DNA of 64,000 bases, taken from contig NZ_LBHV01000009.1 of NCBI RefSeq assembly GCF_001005825.1, forward strand, positions 62,001 through 126,000, read 5' to 3'. The stretch comes from Rhizobium sp. LC145 (lineage in GTDB: Bacteria > Pseudomonadota > Alphaproteobacteria > Rhizobiales > Rhizobiaceae). The notes below the pieces were generated by a model that was given only the letters and a program-made list of their open reading frames with translations, had not been told where the DNA came from and searched no databases. Of the stretch, positions 34,098 through 43,817 are shown piece after piece. Each line of letters opens with the position of its first letter. The first letter of the stretch is position 1. A program made the position numbers and the translations under genes.

Positions 34098-35113
34098 TGC
34101 GACCGTTCAGCTACATCCGGCCGACGACGGCCGAGGAAGCCGTGAACGCCTTTGCCGATGCGGAGGCAGGAGCCCGCTTCATCGCCGGCGGCACGACGCT
34201 TTACGATCTGATGAAACTCAACATCGAACGGCCGACACACTTGATCGACGTGACCGCGATCGGAGGGCTGGCCACGATCGATACGAGCGGTGACCGGCTT
34301 CGCTTCGGCGCGCTTGCCCCGATGAGCGCGGTCGCCGCCGATCCGGTCGTGGCTGGTGATTACCCGGTTCTGGCCGAGGCGCTGTGGAAAGCCGCCTCGC
34401 AACAGCTCCGCAACATGGCGACGGTGGGTGGGAACCTGCTCCAGCGCACCCGCTGCATGTATTTCCGCAACGGCGTGGACGGCGTCTATCCCTGCAACAA
34501 GCGCGAGCCAGGCAGCGGATGCGCCGCGATTGGTGGGCTCGACCGCGGGCAGGCCGTGCTGGGGGCGAGCGGGTCGTGCAATGCAGTCTCACCCGGAGAT
34601 TGGCCTGTCGCACTTACAGCGATGGATGCCAGCGTCGAGATCGTCGGCCCAGCCGGTCAACGCCGCGTGCCCATCGCCGAGCTCTATCGACTGCCAGGCG
34701 ATACGCCGCACATCGAATTCTCGCTGGCACCCGGCGAACTGATCACGGTGATCGAAGTGCCCAGAGAAACGCTTGAGGCGGGGACGGCCCGCGGTTCGAC
34801 CTATCACAAGATCCGCGACCGCGAATCCTATGCCTTCGCACTTGCTTCGGCCGCCGTGGTGCTCGAAATCGAAGACGATCAGGTGATCCGCGCCAGGATC
34901 GCGCTCGGCGGGGTGGCGACGCGCCCGTGGCGCGCTACCGAGGCCGAAGCCGTGCTTGCCGGACAGCGCCTGACGCCCGAGAGAGCCATCGAGGCCGGGC
35001 GAGCCGCGTTCCGGACGGCCCAGCCAGGTCGCCACAACAGATTCAAGCTCGAACTCGGCGCGCGCACGGTCGCCGATGCCCTTCTGATTGCCGCCGAGAG
35101 GAGCCGCTCATGA
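34097..35113 (+). CDS. paoB: Aldehyde oxidoreductase, FAD subunit (PaoB type)
   Basis: A 338-residue FAD-binding subunit. FAD contacts are FIAGGTTLYDLMK near the start and QLRNMATVGGNLLQRTRC. After this comes an insertion with cysteines spaced through YPCNKREPGSGCAAIGG and ASGSC; in PaoB and 4-hydroxybenzoyl-CoA reductase this region binds an extra 4Fe-4S cluster, so four clusters per complex would be expected. It overlaps paoC by four bases. Confidence 0.88.
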   Translation: MRPFSYIRPTTAEEAVNAFADAEAGARFIAGGTTLYDLMKLNIERPTHLIDVTAIGGLATIDTSGDRLRFGALAPMSAVAADPVVAGDYPVLAEALWKAASQQLRNMATVGGNLLQRTRCMYFRNGVDGVYPCNKREPGSGCAAIGGLDRGQAVLGASGSCNAVSPGDWPVALTAMDASVEIVGPAGQRRVPIAELYRLPGDTPHIEFSLAPGELITVIEVPRETLEAGTARGSTYHKIRDRESYAFALASAAVVLEIEDDQVIRARIALGGVATRPWRATEAEAVLAGQRLTPERAIEAGRAAFRTAQPGRHNRFKLELGARTVADALLIAAERSRS

Positions 35114-37272
35114 ACACTGCATCGTTTCCCGACCGCGCCCGAGTCGATGCGCGAGACAAGGTTCTCGGCGCAACCGTCTATCCCGGCGACGTGCCGGTGG
35201 CGAGAATACTTCACGCGATGACGGTGCCGTCTCGCATCGCCAAGGGCACCTTGACGGCACTCGACACATCGGCGGCGATGCGCGTGCCGGGAGTGGTACG
35301 CGTGCTGACGCCGGATGATTTTCCTTCCCCGGCGCCGGTGAGCGAGGATGGCCCTCCGCCACCGCCGCCCACGCTCGAATGGCGCATCGCCTATCGCGGT
35401 CAGCCCATTGCACTGGTCGTAGCCGAAACGCTCGAGGCAGCGATCGAGGGCGCCGAAGCGGTTCGACCGAGCTACGCGCCGGAGCCCTTCGCTGCGCTGA
35501 TCGACAGCGAGGATAGCGAGCGTGATCCGGGCGAAGACGTCGTTTTCGGCAATGCCGAGGTGGCGCTTTCGAGTGCGGCGACAACGGTGGAAGCGACCTA
35601 TGTCTCGCCGACGCAGCATCACAATCCCATCGAGCTGCTGGTGACGACCGCGGTATGGGAAGACGGCCGCTTGACGATCTACGAATGCACCCAAAGCAGC
35701 GCGGGAACGAGAGGCGCGACCGCGCGGGCGCTGCGGCTCGATCCGGCGATCGTCGACGTGAAGAGCGCTTATATCGGCGGCGGCTTCGGGCAGAAAGGCG
35801 GGATCGGCCAGCGCCAGACGGCTCTGGTGGCGCAGGCGGCGATGCTGCTCGGCCGACCGGTGAAGATCGTCATGCCGCGTGGCCAGATATTCCATCTGGC
35901 CACCTATCGGCCGCACAGCCGGCATCATGTTCGCCTGGGTGCGGACGCCAACGGCAAGATGACCGCCGCCGTTTATGACGCCGAGCAGGAGCAGTCGCGC
36001 CACGGCTTCTTCCCCTGCGCCGAATATCACGAATCCACCTGCCGGCTGTACGGCATCGAAAACTATCGCGGCACGGCAGCCGACATCCGCATCGATCGAC
36101 AGCCGCCGGGCTGGATGCGCGCGCCTCATCCTCAGGCGGCTTGCTTCGCTTTCGAGAGCGCGGTCGACGAACTCGCCCATAAGCTCGGTCGCGATCCGGT
36201 CACGCTGCGGCTGGCCAATGACAGCCGCATCGATCACCGGACCGGCAATCCGTATTCGTCGCGCTTCGTCAACGAGTGCCTCGAAGAGGGGGCGCGGCGT
36301 TTCGGCTGGTCGCGACGCACGCCGGAACCGGGCTCGATGACGGCTTCGGATGGGACGCAGATCGGCTGGGGTGTGGCCTGCGGGGCCTATCCGTCTATGA
36401 TGGTGCCTGCGATCGCGACGCTGCGCATCGGGGCGGATGGGAGCACGCGATACGCGGTTTCGGGCCATGAAATGGGCCAGGGCATCCGCACGGCAATTGC
36501 CGCGGTCTTGTTGGAAGGTCTCGAGATCGATCCTGATCGGTTGGAGATCGTCATTGGCGACACCACTGCCGCTCCCCAACATATAACCGCGGGCTCCTGG
36601 GGGACCGCCGGCGCAATTCCCGCCACGGCCAAGGCAGTAGCGCGGATGCGGGAAGCGATGAGAGAGCTGCTCGCCGGACGCGAGATCGCGGGCAATCTGC
36701 ACCGCCAGCTTTCGACCGTGCGGCGGCCTTTCCTGCAGATCGAAGTGTCTGAAGTCGGTCCGGGCCAGGGGCCTGAGGCGCTGCAGGCCTTGCGTCGCGG
36801 CGCCTATGCCGTCGCCGGACCGGAATACCCGAACTTCACAACGATGAGCTACATCGCCCATTTCGTTGAAGTCCATATTGAGCCGCGTACCCGCCGGGTG
36901 CGCGTGCCGCGCGTCGTCAGCATCGCCGATTGCGGGCGGGTCATCAGCCCCCGCACGGCGGCGAGCCAGGTACGAGGCGGCGTTGTCTGGGCACTGAGTG
37001 CGGCGCTGCGGGAGGCCACCGAGATCGATCCTCGTTACGGCGGCTATCTGAATAACGATCTTGCCGACTATGTCGTGGCGGTGAACGCCGATATCCGCGA
37101 GATCGATGTCGGCTTCATCGACCGGCCCGATCCTCTCGCCAATTCCACCGGCCTCAAGGGCCTCGGCGAAGTCGCGATGGTAGGAGCGTCACCAGCGATC
37201 GCAAATGCCATCTTTCACGCCACCGGCAAACGGCTGCGGGAATTGCCGATCCGCATCGAGCACCTCCTCTAA
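35110..37272 (+). CDS. paoC: Aldehyde oxidoreductase, molybdenum-cofactor subunit (PaoC type)
   Basis: A 720-residue catalytic subunit that would bind molybdopterin cytosine dinucleotide. Motifs are IGGGFGQKGGIGQRQT, GHEMGQGIRTAIAAVL and the active-site glutamate in GLKGLGEVAM near the C-terminus. Its length is close to that of E. coli PaoC (732). The complex oxidises aldehydes to acids. The chaperone gene paoD/xdhC that normally inserts sulfurated cofactor is not in the window and must lie elsewhere. Confidence 0.88.
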   Translation: MNTASFPDRARVDARDKVLGATVYPGDVPVARILHAMTVPSRIAKGTLTALDTSAAMRVPGVVRVLTPDDFPSPAPVSEDGPPPPPPTLEWRIAYRGQPIALVVAETLEAAIEGAEAVRPSYAPEPFAALIDSEDSERDPGEDVVFGNAEVALSSAATTVEATYVSPTQHHNPIELLVTTAVWEDGRLTIYECTQSSAGTRGATARALRLDPAIVDVKSAYIGGGFGQKGGIGQRQTALVAQAAMLLGRPVKIVMPRGQIFHLATYRPHSRHHVRLGADANGKMTAAVYDAEQEQSRHGFFPCAEYHESTCRLYGIENYRGTAADIRIDRQPPGWMRAPHPQAACFAFESAVDELAHKLGRDPVTLRLANDSRIDHRTGNPYSSRFVNECLEEGARRFGWSRRTPEPGSMTASDGTQIGWGVACGAYPSMMVPAIATLRIGADGSTRYAVSGHEMGQGIRTAIAAVLLEGLEIDPDRLEIVIGDTTAAPQHITAGSWGTAGAIPATAKAVARMREAMRELLAGREIAGNLHRQLSTVRRPFLQIEVSEVGPGQGPEALQALRRGAYAVAGPEYPNFTTMSYIAHFVEVHIEPRTRRVRVPRVVSIADCGRVISPRTAASQVRGGVVWALSAALREATEIDPRYGGYLNNDLADYVVAVNADIREIDVGFIDRPDPLANSTGLKGLGEVAMVGASPAIANAIFHATGKRLRELPIRIEHLL

Positions 37273-37332
37273 CAGTCTGCTCACCATGGAAAGGAAGCAT
37301 GGTGAGAAGGTACGGAAGGCAAGGAGACCACC

Positions 37333-37806
37333 ATGTTGAAGGCATTGAGGCATCGCATACTGTTCAGCTTGATCATCGCAGCGGGGCTGACCGGCACCGC
37401 GGTGTTGGCGCATCACGGCGTGAGCGGGCAATATGATAGCTCCAGCCCCATCGTGCTCGCGGGCATGGTCACGCGCGCCACCTTCGCGCCACCGCATCCG
37501 GTTCTCTCCGTTCGCGTGGAGGGCCGTGAAGTTCCCGCACTCGACCCGAACCGGCCGGATGAGTTCACCGGACCGTTCATCGCTAGAGAGGAGGATATCG
37601 GCGAGGTTCGCGAGGTCGAGTTCTCTCCGGTGGGCGAATTCTATGCTCTTAGGGATCGGATCAGGGTAGGCGACCGGGTAACGGTGCTGGCGCTGCGCAA
37701 TTGCCGGCCGCCGCATGAACTGCGCAGCTCCTGGATACAGCTATCGAGCGGCCAGGTCATCTCGTATAGCGGTGGTCTGCATCGACGGGTGGATGGATGC
37801 AGCTAG
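37333..37806 (+). CDS. DUF6152-family exported protein
   Basis: A 157-residue protein with a Sec signal (about 1-26); the mature N-terminus begins HHGVSGQYD, the His-His-Gly start typical of DUF6152. The remainder is beta-rich, with VGDRVTVLALRNCRPP. The function of the family is unknown. It is 60 bases behind paoC, in the same orientation. The N-terminal histidine pair suggests metal binding, but this is speculative. Confidence 0.75.
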   Translation: MLKALRHRILFSLIIAAGLTGTAVLAHHGVSGQYDSSSPIVLAGMVTRATFAPPHPVLSVRVEGREVPALDPNRPDEFTGPFIAREEDIGEVREVEFSPVGEFYALRDRIRVGDRVTVLALRNCRPPHELRSSWIQLSSGQVISYSGGLHRRVDGCS

Positions 37807-37828
37807 AAGGTTTGCCGCGGGAACAAGG

Positions 37829-39385
37829 CTAAGACGTCGCGGAAGCTCTATAGAGATTTTCACGCGGATGAGCCGTATGTTCTCTGATGACCTTCTCGGC
37901 GCTGTCGATTTCCTGAAGCAGGACCTCATAGCTCCATAGATCCGCGAGATGCTGCAGCACGAGCTTGATCTCGCTTTCGTCGAGAGGACAGTCGTTCAGC
38001 ATGAGATGATGCAGCACGAGCCGTCGGTTGCCGGCAAGATCCACATCGACGATCTCGATCCTGGCGTCGCCCCAGCCTATGTCGTATTGCTGCGCAAGCT
38101 CGCGGCGGAGGCGTTTGTACCCACGCTCGTCATGGATCGCCGAAACCAGCAGGCCCTCGTGGATTTCGGGCGCGTCATGAAGCTGGAAGAGTCGCCATTT
38201 CCGGATGAGGTGCGGGCTTAGAAACTGGCGGATGAAGCTCTCGTCGCGATAATCGGCCCAGATCGCGCGCAGAACCTCCATCGGTTCGCCCTGGCCGGCG
38301 ATATCGGGAAACCATTCGCGGTCCTCGTCGGTTGGGTCTGTCACGATCCTTTCTATGTCCTGCATCATCGCAAAGCCGAGCGCATAGGGGTTGATGCCGG
38401 AAAACCGCGGGTCGTCGTAGGTGGGCTGAAAGACGACGTTCGTGTGCGACTTCAAAAATTCCAGATGATTGCCGTCGCTGAGCTTCTTCCGCTCGTGAAG
38501 CCTCTGCATGATCCTGTAGTGGGTGTAGGTTGCCGCCCCCTCGTTCATCACTTTGGTCTGGCGCTGGGGGTGGAAGTACTGCGCGATATGGCGGACGATG
38601 CGTAGGATTTCCCGCTGCCACGGCTGCAGGCGTGGCGCCGATTTTTCGAGGAAGTAGAGGATGTTGTCCTGGGGCAGGCCCAGCGCTGCGCGGCGCTTCT
38701 CGAAATCCACGTCGGCGGCGCTGCGCTTGCGCGTACCCGGCACGGTGCGCCAGAGATCGTTGAATATCTGCTCCTCGTGGGCGCGCCGTTCCTGCTGCCG
38801 CCGCTCTTCGTCGCGCAGGTCGATCCTGGTCTTTCCGGCATAACGGTGGACCCCATGCGACATCAATGCATGGGCCGCGTCGAGCGTCGCTTCGACGGCC
38901 GCTTCGCCATAGCGGGCCTCGCAGCGGGCGATGTAGGATTTCGCGAACTCGAGATAATCCAGGATGCCCTCGGCATCGGTCCACAGCTTGAAGAGATAGT
39001 TGTTCTTGAAGAAGTGGTTATGACCGAAGGCGGCGTGGGCGATCACCAGGGTCTGCATGGTCGCCGTGTTCTCCTCCATCAGATAGGAGATGCAGGGAGA
39101 ACTGTTAATGACGATCTCATAGGCCAGATCCCGCTTGCCGCCCCGATAGAGCGCCTCGTGATGGACGAAATGCTTGCCGAAGGACCAGTGGCGGTAGAAG
39201 AGCGGCATGCCTGTCGAGGAATAGGCATCCAGCATCTGCTCGGTGGTGATCACCTCGATCTGGTTCGGATAGACGTCGAGCCCGAGCTCGCCGAGCGCGA
39301 TCTCCTCGCAGGCGTCATGGATGCGCTGGAGGGTCCCGAAATCCCAGTCGGCGCCTTGAAAGAGCTCAGCCGACGCTTTCGTCAT
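37829..39385 (-). CDS. SpoVR-family protein (YcgB type)
   Basis: A 518-residue SpoVR protein. Family stretches are YPNQIEVITTEQMLDAYSS, SFGKHFVHHEALYRGG, VINSSPCISYLMEENT and NEGAATYTHYRIM. Its biochemical role is not established. It is the last gene of the widespread prkA-yeaH-spoVR unit and overlaps yeaH by four bases. In other bacteria the unit responds to starvation and stationary phase. Confidence 0.92.
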   Translation of the reverse strand: MTKASAELFQGADWDFGTLQRIHDACEEIALGELGLDVYPNQIEVITTEQMLDAYSSTGMPLFYRHWSFGKHFVHHEALYRGGKRDLAYEIVINSSPCISYLMEENTATMQTLVIAHAAFGHNHFFKNNYLFKLWTDAEGILDYLEFAKSYIARCEARYGEAAVEATLDAAHALMSHGVHRYAGKTRIDLRDEERRQQERRAHEEQIFNDLWRTVPGTRKRSAADVDFEKRRAALGLPQDNILYFLEKSAPRLQPWQREILRIVRHIAQYFHPQRQTKVMNEGAATYTHYRIMQRLHERKKLSDGNHLEFLKSHTNVVFQPTYDDPRFSGINPYALGFAMMQDIERIVTDPTDEDREWFPDIAGQGEPMEVLRAIWADYRDESFIRQFLSPHLIRKWRLFQLHDAPEIHEGLLVSAIHDERGYKRLRRELAQQYDIGWGDARIEIVDVDLAGNRRLVLHHLMLNDCPLDESEIKLVLQHLADLWSYEVLLQEIDSAEKVIREHTAHPRENLYRASATS

Positions 39386-40662
39386 GGTACCACCTCGGAA
39401 TGTACCTGACCCTTTCGGAAGAGATCGTGAAAGACGGGAAATATCTCGTTCTTACGGCAGACCTTGCGCATCGAAAGGGGGCGCTTACCCGCATGGATAT
39501 CTTGGTAAAGCTGCCAGAGCGTGGAGGAGGACGAAGAGGAATCGTCGTCCTCGTCGCCCACCTCGATATACGCGAAATACTGGCAGAGCGGCAGGATTTC
39601 ATGCTCCAGCAACTGCCCTGCCACGCTGCCGTCGGAGTAGGAATTGTCGCCGTCCGAAGCCTGCGCGGCGTAGATGTTCCATTCGGTCGGATCGTAACGT
39701 TCCCCGATGATGGCGCGCATGGCTGCAAGCGCGCTGGAAACCATCGTGCCGCCGCTTGCGGGACTGTAGAAGAAGGTCTGTTCATCGACCTCTTCGGCCT
39801 TCTCGGTATGCCGGATGAAGACGATTTCCACTTTCTCGTACCGGCGGGTGAGGAAAAGATAGAGCAGGAGATAGAAGCGCTTGGCCAGGTCCTTCATGTG
39901 CTCGGTCATGGAACCGGACACATCCATCAGGCAGAACATCACGGCCTTGACGACCGGTTTTGGAGTATTTTCGAAACGGCGATACCGCACGTCGAGCGGA
40001 TCGATATAGGGAACGCGCCGGCTCTTTTCGGTGAGCAGCTTCAATTCGGCCTTGAGCGCCAGGCGGTCCTCCTCGCTGTCGCATTCCTCTATGGCCCTTT
40101 CGAGGGCTTCGATATCCTCCTTCTTGGGCCGGTGAAGAGCGATGCGCCGCATCATGGCAAGCCGTGTGGTGCGGCCGACCGCGAGGCTAGAGGGCGGCCC
40201 CGAAACGGAATAGCCCGCCCGCACCGGAACGACCTCCGTCGTCTCGCTCAGCCGCCGCTTGGCAAGATCGGGCAATTCCAGCTCGTCGAGAAACATGTCG
40301 AGGAATTCCTCGCGTGTGAGAACGAAACGGAAGCTATCCTCGCTGTCGTCGTCCTCTCCCGCAAGCCTCGACCTGCCCGCCGCCGAGCCGACGGGCCGCG
40401 GAATGATGTCGCCTTCGACAAAAGTACGGTTGCCCGGCAGGATATAATCTCTCAGGCCTCCGGCGGCGCGGCGAAAGCCCGGCTCCCCCAAGCCGCCGAT
40501 CGGAAGATGGATTTCGCCGCCATCGAGTACATCGCGGATTCCGCGGTTTTGCAAAGATTGCTTGATCGCTTGCTGTACGGCGTCCTTTGCTCGCCGCAGA
40601 AATCGTTGCCGGTTTTCCAGACTTTTACCGCGCGGGTTCAGCCGCCGGTCGATGATGTGCAT
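39382..40662 (-). CDS. yeaH: YeaH/YhbH-family protein (DUF444), VWA-like
   Basis: A 426-residue protein. It opens with IIDRRLNPRGKSLENRQRF, the usual YeaH start. A von Willebrand A-like domain follows with the metal-site motif LMDVSGSMTEHM and the later threonine/aspartate loops SGGTMVSSAL and ASDGDNSYSD. It lies between prkA and spoVR, 22 bases after prkA, and is expected to interact functionally with them. Confidence 0.92.
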   Translation of the reverse strand: MHIIDRRLNPRGKSLENRQRFLRRAKDAVQQAIKQSLQNRGIRDVLDGGEIHLPIGGLGEPGFRRAAGGLRDYILPGNRTFVEGDIIPRPVGSAAGRSRLAGEDDDSEDSFRFVLTREEFLDMFLDELELPDLAKRRLSETTEVVPVRAGYSVSGPPSSLAVGRTTRLAMMRRIALHRPKKEDIEALERAIEECDSEEDRLALKAELKLLTEKSRRVPYIDPLDVRYRRFENTPKPVVKAVMFCLMDVSGSMTEHMKDLAKRFYLLLYLFLTRRYEKVEIVFIRHTEKAEEVDEQTFFYSPASGGTMVSSALAAMRAIIGERYDPTEWNIYAAQASDGDNSYSDGSVAGQLLEHEILPLCQYFAYIEVGDEDDDSSSSSSTLWQLYQDIHAGKRPLSMRKVCRKNEIFPVFHDLFRKGQVHSEVVP

Positions 40663-40684
40663 GTCGGTACCTGGTCCGTGAGCA

Positions 40685-42628
40685 TTAACCTGCCTGTTTT
40701 ACGCGCATGTACCATTCCACAAGCCGCCGAACCTGTCGTTCGGTATAGCCGCGGCTGGTCATACGAGATACAAACTCGCTGTGCTTCTTTTCGGTTTCAC
40801 CATCTTTTTTCGTACCGAAGGAAATTACCGGCAAAAGGTCCTCGACTTGCGAGAACATCCGCTTCTCGATCACCTCGCGAATTTTCTCATAGCTTGTCCA
40901 GGGCGGGTTCCTTCCACCATTGTTCGCCCGTGACCTCAGGCAGAACTTGACGATCTCGTTGCGGAAATCCTTCGGATTGGCGATGCCTGCCGGCTTTTCG
41001 ATCTTCGTCAGTTCCTGATTGAGCAGCTCGCGATCGAGAAGCTGTCCGGTATCCGGGTCCTTGAAGTCGACATCCTCTATCCAGGCGTCGGCATAGTCCA
41101 CATACCGGTCGAAGAGGTTCTGCCCGTAATCCGAATAGGATTCCAGATACGCCTTCTGGATCTCGTTGCCGATGAACTCGGCGTAGCGGGGCGCCAGATC
41201 CGCCTTGATGAACTCGATATAGCGTTTCTCGGTTTCCTCGGAGAACTGTTCCCTGCGTATGGCCTGTTCCAGGACATACATCAGATGGACCGGATCTGCG
41301 CCGAGATCGGTCGTGTCGTGGTTGAAGGTCGAGGCAAGCACCTTGAAGGCGAAGCGGGTCGAAATGCCGTCCATCCCTTCATCGACGCCCGCAGCATCGC
41401 GATATTCCTGCACACTGCGGGCCCTCGGGTCGGTTTCCTTCAGGCTCTCGCCGTCATAGGCCCGCATTTTGGAAAACGCCGTCGAATTCTCGTGCTTGCG
41501 CAGGCGCGAGAGGACGGAAAAACGCGCCAGCATTTCCAGCGTCGCCGGAGCGCAAGGGGCAGCCGCCAGTTCCGAGCTCTCGATAAGCTTTTCGTAGATC
41601 TTCTGTTCCTCGGTCACGCGCAGGCAATAGGGCACCTTGATGACGCAGATGCGGTCGATGAAGGCCTCGTTGTTCTTGTTCGCCTTGAAGCCCTGCCATT
41701 CCGCTTCGTTCGAATGCGCCAGGATGACGCCCGAGAAGGGGAGGGCGCCGATATTCTCGGTGCCCATGTAATTTCCCTCCTGCGTCGCGGTCAGCAACGG
41801 ATGCAGCATCTTGATTGGCGCCTTGAACATCTCGACGAATTCGAGGATGCCCTGGTTCGCCCGGTTAAGGCCGCCCGAATAGCTATAGGCATCGGGGTCA
41901 TTCTGCGAATAGTGCTCGAGCTTGCGGATATCGACTTTGCCGACCAGAGACGAGACGTCCTGGTTGTTTTCGTCGCCCGGCTCGGTTTTGGCGACCGCGA
42001 TCTGCCGCAGCCTCGAGGGCTGGATCCGCACCACGCGGAACCGCGATATGTCGCCCCCGAACTCATCGAGCCGCTTCAGGCACCACGGGCTCATGATGCC
42101 GCTGAGGCGCCGCGTCGGAATGCCGTATTCTTCGAGCAGCAGCGGGCCCATGGCGGCCGGATCGAAGAGATTGAGCGGGCTTTCGAAGACCGGACTCATC
42201 TCTTCGCCCGCCTTCAGGACGTAGATGGGATTGGCCTCCATCAGCTGTTTCAGCCGCTCGGCAAGGGAGGATTTGCCGCCGCCGACGGGACCGAGCAGAT
42301 AAAGGATCTGCTTGCGTTCCTCCAGACCCTGAGCCGCGTGCCGGAAGAAGGAGACGATCCGCTCGATCGTATCTTCCATGCCGTAGAATCCGGGGAAGGA
42401 CGGATAGGTGCGGATGGTTCTGTTCGCGAAAATCCGGCCGAGGCGTGCGTCCTTCGCCGTGTCCACGATTTCAGGTTCTCCGATGGCCGCGAGCAGGCGC
42501 TCGGCGGCATTGGCATAGGCCATCGGATCTTTCTTGCATATAGACAGGTATTCTTCGATCGACATGTCGGCTTCGCGCCGCGCTTCGTAGTTGCGCGTGA
42601 ATGCGTCCAACAAGGATTCACCTAGCAT
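40685..42628 (-). CDS. prkA: PrkA-family serine protein kinase / AAA+ protein
   Basis: A 647-residue PrkA protein. The N-terminal AAA+ core has Walker A GPVGGGKSSLAERL (about 112-125), followed by the PrkA C-terminal domain. Matches with E. coli YeaG include FFRHAAQGLEERKQILYLLGP (given in part). It starts the three-gene minus-strand operon; GGAGG lies six bases upstream of ATG 42628. B. subtilis PrkA has been assigned both kinase and AAA+ protease activities, so the exact function is unsettled. Confidence 0.93.
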   Translation of the reverse strand: MLGESLLDAFTRNYEARREADMSIEEYLSICKKDPMAYANAAERLLAAIGEPEIVDTAKDARLGRIFANRTIRTYPSFPGFYGMEDTIERIVSFFRHAAQGLEERKQILYLLGPVGGGKSSLAERLKQLMEANPIYVLKAGEEMSPVFESPLNLFDPAAMGPLLLEEYGIPTRRLSGIMSPWCLKRLDEFGGDISRFRVVRIQPSRLRQIAVAKTEPGDENNQDVSSLVGKVDIRKLEHYSQNDPDAYSYSGGLNRANQGILEFVEMFKAPIKMLHPLLTATQEGNYMGTENIGALPFSGVILAHSNEAEWQGFKANKNNEAFIDRICVIKVPYCLRVTEEQKIYEKLIESSELAAAPCAPATLEMLARFSVLSRLRKHENSTAFSKMRAYDGESLKETDPRARSVQEYRDAAGVDEGMDGISTRFAFKVLASTFNHDTTDLGADPVHLMYVLEQAIRREQFSEETEKRYIEFIKADLAPRYAEFIGNEIQKAYLESYSDYGQNLFDRYVDYADAWIEDVDFKDPDTGQLLDRELLNQELTKIEKPAGIANPKDFRNEIVKFCLRSRANNGGRNPPWTSYEKIREVIEKRMFSQVEDLLPVISFGTKKDGETEKKHSEFVSRMTSRGYTERQVRRLVEWYMRVKQAG

Positions 42629-42941
42629 CGGCCCCTCCAGTCAGGATTGCGCCACAGCCCAATGCCGCAACCATAAGAGGTGATGCGGCAATTTCCGAGA
42701 ATCATTATTATGAAGATAGTACAGAACCGGGCCGGTGTAATGGCAATGCACAAAAAAGTGCATCGATGGAAAAAAATTCAGTGCAGCTCAGATACCCCTG
42801 ATGGTCTCTGACCGCATTCAGAGGGAATTCTTGGCCTCAAGACGTGACGTGCCGCGAGCTTGCAGAACCGGGCAGAACCGGATTGTGAAGCTCCCCTCAA
42901 TTGACTAAAGCACTGAGAGTTGTGCCATGGGGGGAGACGCC
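42629..42941. promoter_or_regulatory. Divergent prkA/panC promoter region with repeated motif
   Basis: This 313-base gap must hold promoters for both prkA and panC. The nine-base word CAGAACCGG occurs three times: at 42722-42730 and in a perfect tandem of the ten-base unit GCAGAACCGG at 42862-42871 and 42872-42881. An AT-centred dyad ATGCAC-AAAAAA-GTGCAT is at 42746-42763. No gene is seen. No good sigma-54 site was found on either strand, although related operons are nitrogen-controlled in E. coli. Confidence 0.45.
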
Positions 42942-43817
42942 ATGCGTGTTATCGGCAAGATCGAAGAGTTACGCGGCCATCTTCGGCAGCTTGCGGCTTC
43001 AGGAAAAAGCGTCGGCTTCGTCCCGACCATGGGGTATCTGCATGCCGGCCATATGGAGCTCGTCGAACGGGCAAAAGCCGAATGCGACATTGTGGTGGTG
43101 TCGATCTTCGTCAATCCTCTGCAGTTCGGCGCCAATGAGGATCTCATCCGATATCCCCGCGACCTGCCGCGTGATAGTGGAATGCTTGAACGCGCCGGCG
43201 TGGACATCCTGTTCGCCCCTGGTGTGGAGGAGATGTATCCCCGTCCGATGAAGACGGTCGTAGACGTGCCGGAACTTGGGATCGAACTCGAAGGTGCGGT
43301 GCGGCCCGGACACTTCGCGGGCGTGGCGACGGTCGTCTGCAAGCTGTTCAACATCGTCCAGCCACAGGCCGCTTATTTCGGTGAGAAGGATTACCAGCAG
43401 GTCGTCATCATCAAACGAATGGTTGAAGACCTCGCGCTGCCGGTCCGTGTCGTCGCGGTCGCGACGGTGCGTGACAGCGACGGCTTGGCGCTATCGTCGC
43501 GCAATGTCTACCTGAGCGAGGCGGAGCGCCGCGCGGCCGTGATCGTGCCCCGGACGTTGGCCGAAGCGGAGCGACTGGTCGAGGATGGCTTGACCGATCC
43601 CATGGAACTGGAAGAGAAGCTGCGCGCTTTTCTGGCGCGCGAGTCTTTGGCGAGCGCCGAGGTCGTCGCGGTGAGGGATGCTACGACCCTGCGGCCCGTG
43701 ACCTCCATCATCGAGCCCGTGGTGATCGCACTTTTCGTCCGCGTCGGGTCCACTCGACTGCTCGACAACAGGGTCATTCATCCGCGACAGGGCGAAACAG
43801 GGAGGACCGAGCGATGA
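42942..43817 (+). CDS. panC: Pantothenate synthetase (pantoate-beta-alanine ligase)
   Basis: A 291-residue enzyme joining pantoate and beta-alanine with ATP, the last step of pantothenate synthesis. The adenylate-binding motif PTMGYLHAGHMELV, then VSIFVNPLQFG and GEKDYQQ are standard. The start at 42942 is preceded by GGGGGAG; an ATG at 42927 is less likely. The end overlaps panB by four bases. Confidence 0.95.
   Translation: MRVIGKIEELRGHLRQLAASGKSVGFVPTMGYLHAGHMELVERAKAECDIVVVSIFVNPLQFGANEDLIRYPRDLPRDSGMLERAGVDILFAPGVEEMYPRPMKTVVDVPELGIELEGAVRPGHFAGVATVVCKLFNIVQPQAAYFGEKDYQQVVIIKRMVEDLALPVRVVAVATVRDSDGLALSSRNVYLSEAERRAAVIVPRTLAEAERLVEDGLTDPMELEEKLRAFLARESLASAEVVAVRDATTLRPVTSIIEPVVIALFVRVGSTRLLDNRVIHPRQGETGRTER

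Noticed and set aside
42629..42941. Sigma-54 promoter for prkA
   Set aside because: Sites resembling TGGC occur, but none has a TTGC box at the right spacing on either strand.
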